Source: Mesostigma viride (Eukaryota; Streptophyta; Mesostigmatophyceae; Mesostigmatales; Mesostigmataceae). Taken from it: a DNA stretch of 64,000 bases. Position numbers and translations under genes: made by a program. How positions within the stretch are numbered: position 1 is the stretch's first letter; each line of letters opens with the position of its first letter. Location: contig RPFO01000213.1 in assembly GCA_009746045.1 (NCBI GenBank), positions 11,496,150-11,560,149 of the forward strand. The letters are read 5' to 3'. Below are positions 51,167 to 62,500 of this stretch, in pieces. Under the pieces are notes generated by a model that was not told where the DNA came from, did not search any database, and saw nothing but the letters and a program-made list of their open reading frames with translations.

Positions 51167-54054
51167 ATGCTGCTCGACGCCAACGCCACGCTGCCAGTTG
51201 GCACTGGGGGCGCTCAGTATTCCCCAACCAACACGACAGCCAACGGTAACACGCCTTTATTTGCGAATCTGCTGGCAGAATCTGCGCTGGTTGCATGCAA
51301 TGCTTCTTTCGCACGCCCCGCTGAGCAGCTGGCCACCTTTTTCGGGCCGTCGGATCGGGTGGTGTGCCTTGATTATGTCTGCGTACGTCGGGCTCAGCGC
51401 CCCTCAGTTGTCGATGCTCGCGTCCTGCAAGATTCTGTCAGCACGGTGGAATCTGATCATCGTCTCGTGCTCGCTCGCATCAGATTGCGGTTTCCTGGGG
51501 TGAAACCGTCGCGACAGCTGGCACCTCAGCCAGATCTGAAAGTGCTCCGGACAGTGTGCTGAAGGATGCCGACAAGATGTCAGCAGCAGAGCAGGCCGCT
51601 ATGTCGCACAGGGATGATTTCCTGGCCGTATTCGACGCCGGGGGCAGCCGACAGCAGTTACACGCCATTCCGCCGCCGGGGGATATTTCAGTGATCCTCC
51701 GTGGTGTCGCCGCCAAGTATCGCCTGGCTGCCCGCACCCTCCCCACCTTGCCTCCGCGTCGGCAGCTTGCTGTCCACCGTCACGCACCGACAGTGGTCGC
51801 CGCCAGGCAGATGCTCCGCCGCAACAGAGATCCGCTCGCCAAACCTGGGCTGCAAGCAGCTCTGAGGGCCGCCTACGAGCAGGCTGAGAAGGCAGATGCT
51901 CAGCAGATGGTCAAGGACCTGCGCAGCTGCCAGCAGAAGCACGACGGCAAGGGGGCCTGGTTCTGGTACAAGCGCCTCGGGCACCCGGACGGCCTCGGCC
52001 GGCCCCACCGCCATGACGTCCCCGGCGCCCCAGCCAAGCGGCTTCGTACCTGGGCCACGGCCACGGCCGAGGTCGTGGGGACAGCTGCGCCGCCCCCACC
52101 CCTGCTCCCAGCCGCCGCCGCCCGCCCGGCCGCCCTGGCCGGCCCCGCAGGGCCCCCGGCCCCGCCTAGGTCAGCGGCGGACTACCTAGTCCCCCCGCTG
52201 GTCGGCCCACTTGGCGACCCGTCTGACATGCCTCCTTTCACCTCTCGCGAGGTCACGGAGGCGGTCCAGCGCCTGCGTTATGACGCAGCCACCGGCTCTG
52301 ACGAGATTCCGGCCGCAGTTGTAAAACTTGCAGCCGAATTCGAGGACTTGTTATGCTGCTCTTCCGGGACATCTGCAACCGCCTTCTGCTGTCGCCGCAA
52401 CCACCTCCAGCGGCCTGGCAACACAGTTTTCGCACGATGCTGTACAAGAACAAGGGGTCGCCTGCCGACCCCGGCAACTACAGAGGGGTGTGCATTCAAA
52501 GTGCCCCCCTCAAGCTTCTTATGCGGCTCATCCTGAACCGCCTGCGCACGGCCCTGGACGGTCACCTCAGCGAGACTCAGCACGGCTTCCGTTCAGGTCG
52601 CAACACAGTACAGGCGCTCTTCGCTACTCGCCGACTGGTGGAGGAACTGCAACGCCTTCAGCCTGGTGAGTCCCCTTTGCACCTTGTGCTGGTGGACTTC
52701 ATCAAAGCCTTCGATTCGGTTTTCTGGCCTGCGCTTTGGGACATCCTCGAGTTGTTCCGGATCCCCCGCCCCCTGATTGCTGTCATCCGCAACCTGTATG
52801 AAGGGTCCACCACTTCGGTGCGCACTTCTTACGGGACCACGCCCCCATGCCCTTTACAGAAGGGTGTGTGGCAGGGCTGCGTGCTGTCGCCCTACCTGTT
52901 CATTATTGTTGTCGAATACGTAATGATTCAGGCGCGCAAGCGATTTGCCCGCATCGTGGGCAGGGAACCAGGAGTGCAGGTTGCTAACAAATTCTGGCAT
53001 GGCGGTGCGGACACGGAGATTCGGCTCGCAGACATCATTTACGCAGACGACACCACCCTCTTTGAGGACACTGAGCACGTGCAGACATGGCTTGACTGCC
53101 TGGCTCTCGAGGCCCGTGCAGTGGGGCTTGAGGTCAGCAAGAAGACAGAGGCTCTGGCGGTTGGGCTCACCACCTCAGCGCCGCCCCTCTATCTCCTAGA
53201 CGGCTCTCGAGTCCTGTATCGGGACCGCGTTAAGCTGCTAGGCAGCCTGCTCCCTAGCTGCGAGGTGGATGTGGACCACCGCATCTCCCTCGCCTGGCAC
53301 GCTTTACGCCAGTACCGGGCCCTATGGCGCAAGCCCCTGGGCAAGATCGAGAAACAGGACCTGTTCAAGGTCCTCGTCCTTCCTGTTCTCACGTATGGCG
53401 CCGAGACGTGGACCCTCACCGCCGACCTGGCCCGCAAGCTGGACGGCGCGGTCACCAGCATGCTGCGTTCCATTTTCAGAGTAGGATATGCTGCTCATCT
53501 AGTCGCTCCACACGTAAGCCAGCCATAATTTCAATGCACAAGGATACACATTTCCATCACCATTCATCTTCATCATCCTGAACGACTCGAAAACGCGGAA
53601 AAGATAACGGCAGGCTCGAGCTACCATGGTCCGGATTCTCCCGATTTCTGGCCTGCGCTGGTTGTCTCTTTGATATGCTGCTCATGTCCGCAATGAGGAC
53701 CTGTACCAGGGCATGCCCTATATCACCAGCACAATTAAGCAACGCCGCCTGCAGCTAGTAGGGCACCTAGCTCGCACCAACCAGGTAGACACCTCACGTG
53801 GCCCCCCCGCAGGACTGCGACCAGCCCAGCCTGGCCGGCACCTCCTGACGTGGGCTGGGCCCAGTGATGTTAGACGCCGCAAGGCCCGCACCTTCAAAGA
53901 ACAGCTAGTAGAGGACATGGGGGGCCTAGGCCTCTCCGTGATTTGGAAGAAGATGATGGACAAGGCCAAGTGGGCCCAGGTCATAGAGGACAACGAGCCC
54001 CCCCCAGTGGGGAAGCGCCCGCGTGTGCAATCCCGCGGGAGGCACGCTAGATAG
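51167..54054 (+). pseudogene. LINE ORF2: endonuclease fragment and reverse transcriptase
   Basis: The start is the C-terminal half of an apurinic-type endonuclease (LLDANATLP, then CLDYVCVRR and VESDHRLVLARIRL, the SDH motif); the N-terminal half is missing. A frame change near 51540 leads to a linker and the start of the RT domain (AATGSDEIPAAVVK), and another near 52350 leads to the main RT frame. That frame has NYRGVCIQSAPLKLL, LSETQHGFRSGRNT, LHLVLVDFIKAFDSV, LQKGVWQGCVLSPYLF and the catalytic YADDTTLFED (about 53041). The C-terminal part resumes after a SINE insertion (53499-53685) with TIKQRRLQLVGHLAR and WAGPSDVRRRKA and ends at 54054. It is a non-LTR (L1/RTE-like) reverse transcriptase that copies element RNA at nicked DNA. 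Broken by at least two frameshifts and one insertion. Confidence 0.88.
53499..53685 (+). mobile_element. SINE (about 173 bp) inserted in LINE ORF2, 14-bp duplication
   Basis: GATATGCTGCTCAT occurs at 53485-53498 and 53672-53685. The insert between ends in TTCTGGCCTGCGCTGGTTGT-CTCTTT. Its 3' part recurs at about 56375-56460 and its last 30 bases at about 56960-56990. Skipping the insert restores the ORF2 frame. It has no coding capacity. Confidence 0.87.
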
Positions 54055-54246
54055 CTCCCCCTAGGGCAGCGTGCGGCTGCCTAGATAGATGATGTAGATA
54101 GAATGTTGTTAGATAGATGTAGTATGTAGCCAATGTAGATAGATTAGACCGGTAGGAATGTGTGCACCCATCCATCTATTCATCGGGGTTAATGCTCCGT
54201 GACTCCCCAACGGGAGCACGAGTCTAATTAATTAATTAATTAATTT

Positions 54247-54694
54247 GAAGGCAAGATCGGTAATTGCCCGGGTCGGCAGTGGATCCAAGTTGTTATTGTA
54301 TGATCATGACGCGGACTGGGGCATGTTGCCAGGCAGTGGGTGGGTGGGTGGTGGTGGTGGTGGTGGGTAGCATCACTGTAGCAAAAGCTGGTTCCAGAAG
54401 TCCAGGAGGATCAAACCGTATCCGACAGTTGCTTACCGGCTCGACAATATAAACTTGGAACGTCATGCATCCAGAAATAGTTGGCTTACATAATCCCTAT
54501 GATGCTGAACACGCGGCTGAACGGCACGGCCGGTAACCAGGATCGATGCTTCGGCAGGCTTTGAACGTAGGGTTTTCCACACGTACACCGGACACGGCTA
54601 GAGTCTTTGTATAAGGTATGCCTCGCATCTCTCGATCTGATGAGATTAGGCAGGCGTCAGAGAATAGCATTTGTAGGACATCTTGCCCGACGTG
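54247..54694. other. Unassigned sequence between LINE copies
   Basis: No gene is seen. A GGTGGTGGTGGTGGTGGG patch lies at 54349-54368. It may be old host sequence or a degraded 5' part of the LINE fragment that follows. Confidence 0.4.
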
Positions 54695-55050
54695 GTAGTC
54701 ACTGCCGCCATGACAGCAATCTTTGCCTAGCTGTGCCACAATATCTAGTCGATCACGTGCACCGCTAACACACGGCACACAACCAGCCATAGCCTTAGCT
54801 TAGTCCTATAGTGTACAGCCATGCTATGTCCTGGCTATGGTCAGATTACTTGCCCACGCTCCTTGTTATGATATATGCTCACATGGGTCTTATTACACCC
54901 ACAGATCTTGCCGGATCGTTTACCGAGTCCGATTGCAGCTGTGGCATGCCTTTGGCATGAAGGAGAAAGGGGGTCTCTGCACTTTCTTCCTGTTGTGCAC
55001 ACACAGGTGATTAAAAGCACTTCGGTGCTCCGTGACTCCCCAACGAGAGC
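54695..55050 (+). mobile_element. 5'-truncated LINE 3' UTR, inverted relative to copy B
   Basis: Matches the reverse complement of 48599-48990 (GTAGTCACTGCCGCCATG, ACACAACCAGCCATAGCC, AAGGAGAAAGGGGGTCTCTG) and ends in the same hairpin (GTGCTCCGTGACTCCCCAAC-GAGAGC, 55025-55050). Confidence 0.8.
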
Positions 55051-55603
<553 letters not shown>

Positions 55604-55744
55604 AAAAATAATTACACACAAGTTTAAACAAATATGGTCTGCATCATTCCCCAACCATTAGCACTAGATCGATGGGGATGTCCTCATCCGAGCTGTCCTC
55701 TACTGTAATGGCAGACGAGGCGGTAGTGTAGCGCGGCAACAACG

Positions 55745-56265
55745 GGAGCACGAGTTTAATGAATTAATTAATTAACCTTGCCCGAACCAGTCAGGTAGAC
55801 ACCACCCTTGGTCTGCATATGGCCGGCCCCCAGCGCAGCTTGGCCAGCCAGGGCCGGCGGCATATCCTGACCTGGCCTGGCCCCCAGGACAAGCCCCACA
55901 GGGCGGGTAGACCCATGCCATGAACTTTACAGATCAGCTGCTGGCCGACCTCGTGGTCCCAGCTCAGTTTGAACACCGCATTTCCTCCCTCTCTCTCTAG
56001 CTTGGACTGCCATGCAAGCAGGACAAGATCGAAGAGATGGCAGACCATTGTCCAGGCCCACACGCCAGCCCCTGTGGGAAAGCCCCCTCCCCCCAGGAGG
56101 AAGGGGCGCTTTGCTGAGTAGAGTAGCTAGAATTTTGGTAGAGATTAGATTAGAGTTAGCTCAGTTAGTTTAATTAATTCGTGGAGTCCGTTCACCCCCA
56201 CTACCCATCAGCAATGGAATACGTGCTACATGATCTCCCAACGGAGTCATGTTATAGTTTAGTTT
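55745..56265 (+). mobile_element. 5'-truncated LINE fragments
   Basis: A GGGAGCACGAGTTTAATGAA tail piece (55745-55775) is followed by a fragment of the ORF2 C-terminus: CAGTCAGGTAGACACCACCC and GGCGGCATATCCTGACCTGG correspond to the region near 53780-53860, and GATCAGCTGCTGGCCGACCT to that near 53900. It closes at about 56225-56255 with a CTCCCAACGGAGTCATG family 2-like end. Confidence 0.7.
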
Positions 56266-56369
56266 ATTATTTTTTAAACTTATAACTAAAAACATGAATT
56301 GATTTAGATACTTGAAATGTATTCTGATTTGGCACTTGAAATGTATGCCACCATTGAAATTTGAAGATA

Positions 56370-56465
56370 GGGTGTGAACACGCGGACAAGATAACGGCAG
56401 GCTCGAGCTACCATGGTGCGGATTCTCCCGATTTCTGGCCTGCGCTGGTTGTCTCCTTGATGTAT
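56370..56465 (+). mobile_element. SINE 3'-part copy
   Basis: ACAAGATAACGGCAGGCTCG..GGATTCTCCCGATTTCTGGC..GCTGGTTGTCTCCTTGA matches the 3' half of the SINE at 53499-53671. A 30-base remnant with the same end lies at about 56960-56990. Confidence 0.8.
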
Positions 56466-57665
56466 GGGATTTGTACACAATTTGTGTCAATGTTGTAGAA
56501 GCAAGTGCTCAAGAAATAGTTAACTAAATGCTGCCGAGCGCCAGGACAAGAAAAACGCGAAGTTCAAGTATCTCCAGTGAATGTCAATGTCTTTACTTAG
56601 CAATCATGACACGGGTCCACCCAGCACCTTCATATTGGGGCACCTGCGTGCTTATAACTACTCTTTGATTAGTAGCGAACCATGTGGCACCCAGCAGGTG
56701 GTATGCAAACCACTGCCATGCAACGTTAATCAAGTTTTGGCCCATAAAATGGCTGCTGAAATTCATAAAGCAGTTGGGGGCGCTCAAGCTGTATCACTGC
56801 CTACCAACCTTGCCTAGCACGTATAATCATGATACATGCAACAAGGCAGACTATCTGAGACACTGCCCCAACCACGATGCTCTGCAACCGCCTGGGCAGA
56901 GAGGCAAGTCCTAGCTGTGCAACTACCAGGAGTGCCGCATACAAGTACATCTGACAAGATTTCTGCCCTGCGCTGGTTGTCTCTTTGACATCTGTACAGT
57001 ATGTCTGGTTGTTTCATACAGCATCGGCCCCGCCCAAATCCTGGTTTTCTGTTGACTGGGCTGGGGACACGAGATTCAACACATGCGCATAGCCGGCAGT
57101 CCAGGTGGCAGATTGATGCGTGGCTTTACGCGAATAGGCTTTGCGAGGGCCACCCCTCTTCTCAAAGGGTCAGATGACACGATCTTGCCTGGTCGATGCC
57201 AGAGTCCTCATGCACACCACCTGGAGCCGTATCCGCGCTAGCTGTGCGCTCTTCCCACAACAAGCAGCTTTGAAGTGCTTTCAGCAGACTGGGCAGTAGC
57301 CCCTTGGATAGCAGGGCTGACAAGCCTTCCCCATGTGCTGGGCCACACGGACGTGCCGAAGGGCTCAGGTGCCTCTACATCCCTGCAAGTCCACAGCCCT
57401 CCGCCCTCACGATTCAGGGTTATCTATTTTGCCAGAGAGGCCACGATACCTGGCAGCCTGGAGGGTCACACGATAATGGTATGCCTGATGCCTGTTGCAC
57501 TGGCCAACGAAGTCTGCTGGTGAATGTGCCATTGCACTTCAGAAAAAAAAAATTGGCGTCAAGGCACATGCTGGCTTGGAGGCGAGAGGGCTCCATATGC
57601 CTTCGCTGTAGAGGCTCAAGGGTTTAGGTAACCTGTCAGGTAACTAGACCGTTGGCCTACAATGC
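56466..57665. other. 3' flank of the TIM17 gene
   Basis: Apart from the SINE remnant near 56960-56990 I recognise nothing. The small frames have no family resemblance. Confidence 0.5.
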
Positions 57666-58364
57666 TCAGGTTAGTTTCCACCATGGCCGAGGCTTGGTCA
57701 CGTCTTGCGTTGACGTGGCGGTTGACGACAGGGTTTCCGGGCTCGAATGCGAGAAGTCTGGCAGGGGGGGAGATTCCGTCGGCAGGTGTTCCGAGACAAT
57801 CTGGGGAGGCGGAGTAGGGGGCTGCGACCCCATGAGGCCGCTGAAAAATGCCGACACGCGGCCACCCAATGTTTCCGGTTCGGCTTCCCCTGGTCCGCCA
57901 GGAACGTTGAAGGTTGGCATCGGCATGGGTTCCTCCATAGGCGGTTGAGCCAATTGAGAGCTCATCCGCGTGAGCATGATTCCCGTCCCTTCGATCAACG
58001 CAAGCAGAACGCCACCAAATAAGGCGCTACGACCAGCCGCCCCTATACCGGATCTCAACTGAAGAAAGCCTCCCGTGGCTGCGCCAGCCATAATAGAATT
58101 CCAAGGGTCCTCTTTTTTCCGAATGGCGACCAGAGAGCAGTCAAATGTTGAAAAAAGGCCACCCCAGACAGCAAAACTACCTCCTATTCTGGGCGCGTTG
58201 ATGCGCAGAGCGTTGACGCCACCGATCATGCGCTCGCCTCCAGGGCTGTTCTTGACGCCCTTCACCCAATGCCAGATTCCGCCTCCCACGGCTCCCATGC
58301 CAAACGCACCACCGATATCGTCCAGAATACGATGCGGGCAGGGTTCCCTTCCATGATCAACCAT
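57666..58364 (-). CDS. TIM17: Tim17-type mitochondrial inner-membrane import subunit
   Basis: Intronless 232-codon frame from ATG at 58364 to a stop at 57666. The N-terminal about 145 residues are a full Tim17/22/23 domain: [20 protein letters not shown], then [15 protein letters not shown], a conserved RAPRIGGSF-type motif (here [19 protein letters not shown], with Asn replacing Arg), [20 protein letters not shown] and [17 protein letters not shown]. Four glycine-rich membrane segments are apparent. Family knowledge: Tim17 is a core subunit of the TIM23 complex, which inserts and imports presequence proteins. The C-terminal about 85 residues are Pro/Ser/Thr-rich, a tail also seen in plant Tim17. 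No intron in a gene-intron-rich region could mean an old retrocopy, but the frame is intact. It is transcribed divergently from TERT, starts 1.2 kb apart. Confidence 0.93.
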   Translation of the reverse strand: MVDHGREPCPHRILDDIGGAFGMGAVGGGIWHWVKGVKNSPGGERMIGGVNALRINAPRIGGSFAVWGGLFSTFDCSLVAIRKKEDPWNSIMAGAATGGFLQLRSGIGAAGRSALFGGVLLALIEGTGIMLTRMSSQLAQPPMEEPMPMPTFNVPGGPGEAEPETLGGRVSAFFSGLMGSQPPTPPPQIVSEHLPTESPPLPDFSHSSPETLSSTATSTQDVTKPRPWWKLT

Positions 58365-59584
58365 TTGCGGCTAGCGCGTGTCAATCGAAATGCGTCGAAA
58401 CGCCCACGGGTGTCTATGCTTCCTCGTTAACCGTGGAACTGATTACAGCAACCCATTAACGTCGGCGCACTGTCCGTGCAGGCTTGGCACAACCGAGCCC
58501 CCGCCAGAAGACCGCACGAACGAACGCGATAACAATCACAGCAGGCTGATATTGGACAGCAGGCAAACGTCGTGCCTGTCGACGAGTGACCGGGGAGCGT
58601 GCCGCCTCTGCCTCGCTTTGTGGTTTTTCTCACGCCCTGTCTCTCTGTGCTGGCAGCGTCTCGGCTGTCGTTTCCACGTTCCTGCGCACCGCTCGTGACC
58701 GGTCGCGTGACGCGTGACGACCGCTGCCAACAGCTCTGCCAACTCGGCCTCGCTCTGGAGTCTGGACGGTGACCTGGACGAGCTTGGCTGCGCACGGAGC
58801 AACGCAACTGCACGAGTGCACACTGCACACTACTGCACGGGGTAGCCCGTACAGTAGTAGCACAGCGGAGGCCGGTCTGCCGGAGGGGGACTGGGGACTC
58901 GGCACTTGGCAGTCGCCGCTCGCTTACTGCTTGCATACTTTGGAGGCTCGACCCACCAGAGCCAACCAGTCAACCAGCAACCACCCACTCAGTCCAGCCG
59001 CCAGAAGAGTCCAGATTAACCCTGTAGAGTACGGATAAATTTGGTCTTAATATCTTTCGGGAGCGGCGTTAGATGCAGGGGTCTGCAATTCTGCATGCAC
59101 TGCTTTGTGTTTTCCCCCTTAGTAGTAGGAGGCGACGCGAAGCCGACAACTGGGTGGCGGGGATCTGCGCGGCAAGGTGGGTGGCAGCGTTCAGAAGTTA
59201 CATATTTAGCGGGAATGTTGTAGGTCGTTGGCTCGCTGCTGCAGCCGACTTCGTCGAACGTGCTTCAATGGCGGTCTGCCTCTCGAACGTCGAACCTTTT
59301 TTTTTTTGAAAATTCGCCTTGGAAATGTGCGGCAAAACGAATTTTACAATATTTAGATGCTTGAGCGATAGTTAATTGCGCTGCCATTTTCCCCTAGACG
59401 GCCGAAGAGGTCAATCCGAGAAGGCTAAGAGTTATGCTGATTTGATAGACCGACGCCCCCTGTATCCCCATTCGCTGAGAAAGCAGGTTTACTAAATCGG
59501 CTGCATTTGGGCATAACTTTTTTCTCCATCATCATGGCAATGTAGACTCGGCCTGCCCACTTGTTGTGGGCAAATCAAACGCCT
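58365..59584. promoter_or_regulatory. Shared upstream region of TIM17 and TERT
   Basis: 1,220 bp between two divergent ATGs, without a recognisable gene or repeat. It must hold both promoters or one bidirectional promoter. No TATA box can be assigned. A T run (TTTTTTTTTT, 59299-59308) lies nearer TERT. Confidence 0.5.
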
Positions 59585-62500
59585 ATGGAAGCCGAAGGCA
59601 GGTCGCCTTGCAGCGTCCTTAGCCGCGTCTACCCTGGAATTCTGCCACTTCACGAGTACATATTCCGACTATGCACCGCGCCTCCCAAGGATAATGCCGC
59701 ACCCCTGCTTCTTCGACGGGATGATCCTCCGGAGTATTGGAATTTGCTTGCAACGAGCTGGGCCGTAGGCAGAGATGGCCAACCTGCGCTGCCACAAAAT
59801 CTGTCCTTTGAGGCGCATTCGTCTCAGGCAGAGGTACGTGGCGCGTCGCCAACGTTATTAAAATTTTATTATGCTCCTGTACAGTGCCTACGCTGACGGT
59901 GCATGAGCATGCTTCTGCTAAATTATTCGTCTAATTAAGGTGCTGTCTTATTCGTCGTCGAGCATGTGCTGGAATGCTGTTAACCGTTCGCAGCATGCTG
60001 TTAACCGTTCGCAGCATGCTCGTTCGCATGTACAGCAACGTCATCATTATGCATTCCGTCGGTCGTACTATCTACTCTCCTCAATCCCAGGCTGGCCTAG
60101 GCCATTACCACGCTAGCATCAGTGTCTCCACCTGTCTGCATGATTCTGATCACTGTTACCTTGGTTGAAGGAGAATCATATGACCGCACGCATCCTAAAT
60201 GGACCTGCTCCCACATGCTTCAGATAGTTAAAGCTACTGCTCCTCTGCAGGCGCATCCTGCTGGTAAGAGAAGAACAGAATCTCTGCCCACCCGGCCATC
60301 ACCTTACCCATCTAGTTAGGTTGTCGCGCACTGTCCTTGACCCATGGCATGCGAATTTTGCTGCCATGGTGTGTACTTCTGTGCCTTGCCTGTCTGAAGC
60401 TCAAGGTAGCCATCCTGGTTCAATGTGTGCTGGTGCGGCTGCGTTTGCTACTCGCTTTTTCCGCATCCTCCCACTATGACATGTGCCGCGCCTCTCGGTA
60501 TTTCACTCTGCATTATCAGACATACTTGTGCCAACGTGTGAGTCGGTTGGCATTACAGGGACACTATGATGATAGGCAGGTTCATGTTACGGAAACACTG
60601 TGAAGATTGGCAGCGTTGCATTACACGGGCGCGATGAAGATTAGTTACCGGGACACCACGATGGTTGGCAGCGTTGCATTACACGGGCACTGTGAAGATT
60701 GGTAATGATTGGTAATAAAGATTGATGATTGCTGAATAATTGGTTCTGAACCAGTGCCCGGGATATACCATCCATGACACCCGTTGACGTGTGAATGCAT
60801 GCATAATTGATTTGCCACCTTGGCATCCATCCCTTCTAGGTGGTTTGCCGGGCCGTGCAAGCCATGTTCAGGAGCTCCCCAGATCCCAAGAACCTGCTGT
60901 GCCTGGGCCTGAGGAAGGTAGGGGCGATGTGAGCATGTAACCAGGAACCACTAGCAGCTTGGCGTCATCATTTGCAAGCCAGCATGAAGATTTTCATCAT
61001 TGTCAAGCGGGCATGAAGATTTTCATCATTTGCAAGCCAAAATGAAGATGTTTATCATTTGCAAGCCAGCATGAAGATTTTCATCATTTGCAAGCCAAAA
61101 TGAAGATGTTCATCATTTGCAAGCCAAAGTGAGGATTTTGGTTGTTTGCAAGTGCGCACGAAGACTTACATCATTTGCAAGCCAAAATGAAGATTTTTTT
61201 AAGACATGGCAAGACCAGCTCACAGACGACTTGCTGCACCAGCTAAACGTCAGTATCTTATCTCTAAGTCACAATCTATAAGAAGAATCTCAAAGTATCT
61301 TATCTCTAAGTCACAATCTATGAGAAGAATATCTAATCTAAGTATCTTATCTCTAAGTCACAATTTATAAGAAGAATCTCAAAGTATCTTATCTCTAAGT
61401 CACAATCTATGAGAAGAATATCTTATCTAAGTATCTTATCTCTAAGCATCGTTAAGTGGGTGTACACTGGGTGGCATGGTCGCCATTATTTGCCTGTCCA
61501 TCCTTTGTGGTTTCCGTTGGCTGCGCGCACTGTAAACGGACTGCACGCCTATGCAGCGCCTGCCTGCTTCTTTTGACTGCCTGCCAAGCGTTTAGTGTTG
61601 CTCAGGAGGCCCTACCCTTCCGCATCCGTCTGCGCACCGCATCTGTCTGCTATGTGTGTGACTACTTTTGTAGGTGCGTATGTGCATGTTCATGGGCATC
61701 AACACAAGTGTGTGCATAGGTACGGTGTGTTCCTTCCTCCCCTTCTGCTCCTCTCTCCTGCTCCTTTCCCGCGTTCCTCCCTCCATTCCTCCGTCCTCCA
61801 TTCCTCCCTCCCCTGTTCCTCCCCCCTCGTCGGCGATCCCCCTGGCCACCCCCAGCGCCGCCCTGGGGGCTCCCCCTGGGGTGCGGTCCAGCCCGTCCCT
61901 GGCATGCGCGAGGTGGAGAGCGTAGCACACAACGCGTGGCTGTCGGAGCTCGGCGGGCGACCCTGGCAGATGCTGCTGAGCAGGGTGGGTCCTGGCGGTT
62001 CGTGTGCACCTCTCGTTGCGCTTGTTTGCACTGGATCGTGTGCACCTCTCGTTGCGCTTGTTTGCACTGGATCGTGTGCATCTCTCGTTGCGCTTGTTTG
62101 CACTGGATCGTGTGCCCATTGGGTAGCTCCTGTTGTGACGAGACAAGTTTCGTTGCCCTTCAGATCCTTGCGCTCACGATTCTCCCCCGGATTGATATGT
62201 TTGCCGTTGCCCTTCCCAGTCCCACCATGATTGATGTGTTTGCCTTGTCCGTTCTGTTACGATTTCATCCCTTGCTGGTGTTTTCTTGAGCGTGATGATC
62301 CCGCCGAGTAGAGGGGCCATCCCCAGATCGCCATGTGGCAGGCCCCCCCTCCTCTAGATATGCAGTTCTACGGCTTTGTGAGGCCACCAATTTTCTAAAA
62401 GGGGTTTGTTTCCATAGTTGTTGCCCTCCCCTTCTACATGTGCAGGGCTGCATGGTTAGTCTGAGTTTATCAATTTAATTACGGAGATTGTGTATCTGTT

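Larger units (their letters stand above)
50700..54246 (+). mobile_element. LINE copy with reverse transcriptase, 5'-rearranged
   Basis: A plus-oriented L1-like LINE. 50900-51095 is ORF1-family sequence (reverse complement resembles 46985-47210), followed by an internal deletion and a TTATTAATTAAGG junction near 51098. ORF2 runs 51167-54054. A 3' UTR with AGATAGAT repeats, the hairpin (54193-54220) and a TAATTAATTAATTAA tail (54226-54246) close it. The adjacent ORF1 copy B points the other way. Confidence 0.8.

Noticed and set aside
48576-55050. Treating the inverted 350-bp ends (48599-48990 and 54695-55050) as terminal inverted repeats of a 6.4-kb DNA transposon
   Set aside because: Each end is the 3' UTR plus hairpin and tail of a separate, opposite-facing LINE copy, and an independent LINE 3' end lies inside at 54193-54246.
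61592-62289. Frames of 80-211 codons on both strands around TERT exon 3
   Set aside because: Only 61856-61984 joins in phase with the flanking TERT exons; the rest includes a pyrimidine tract and a 36-bp repeat.
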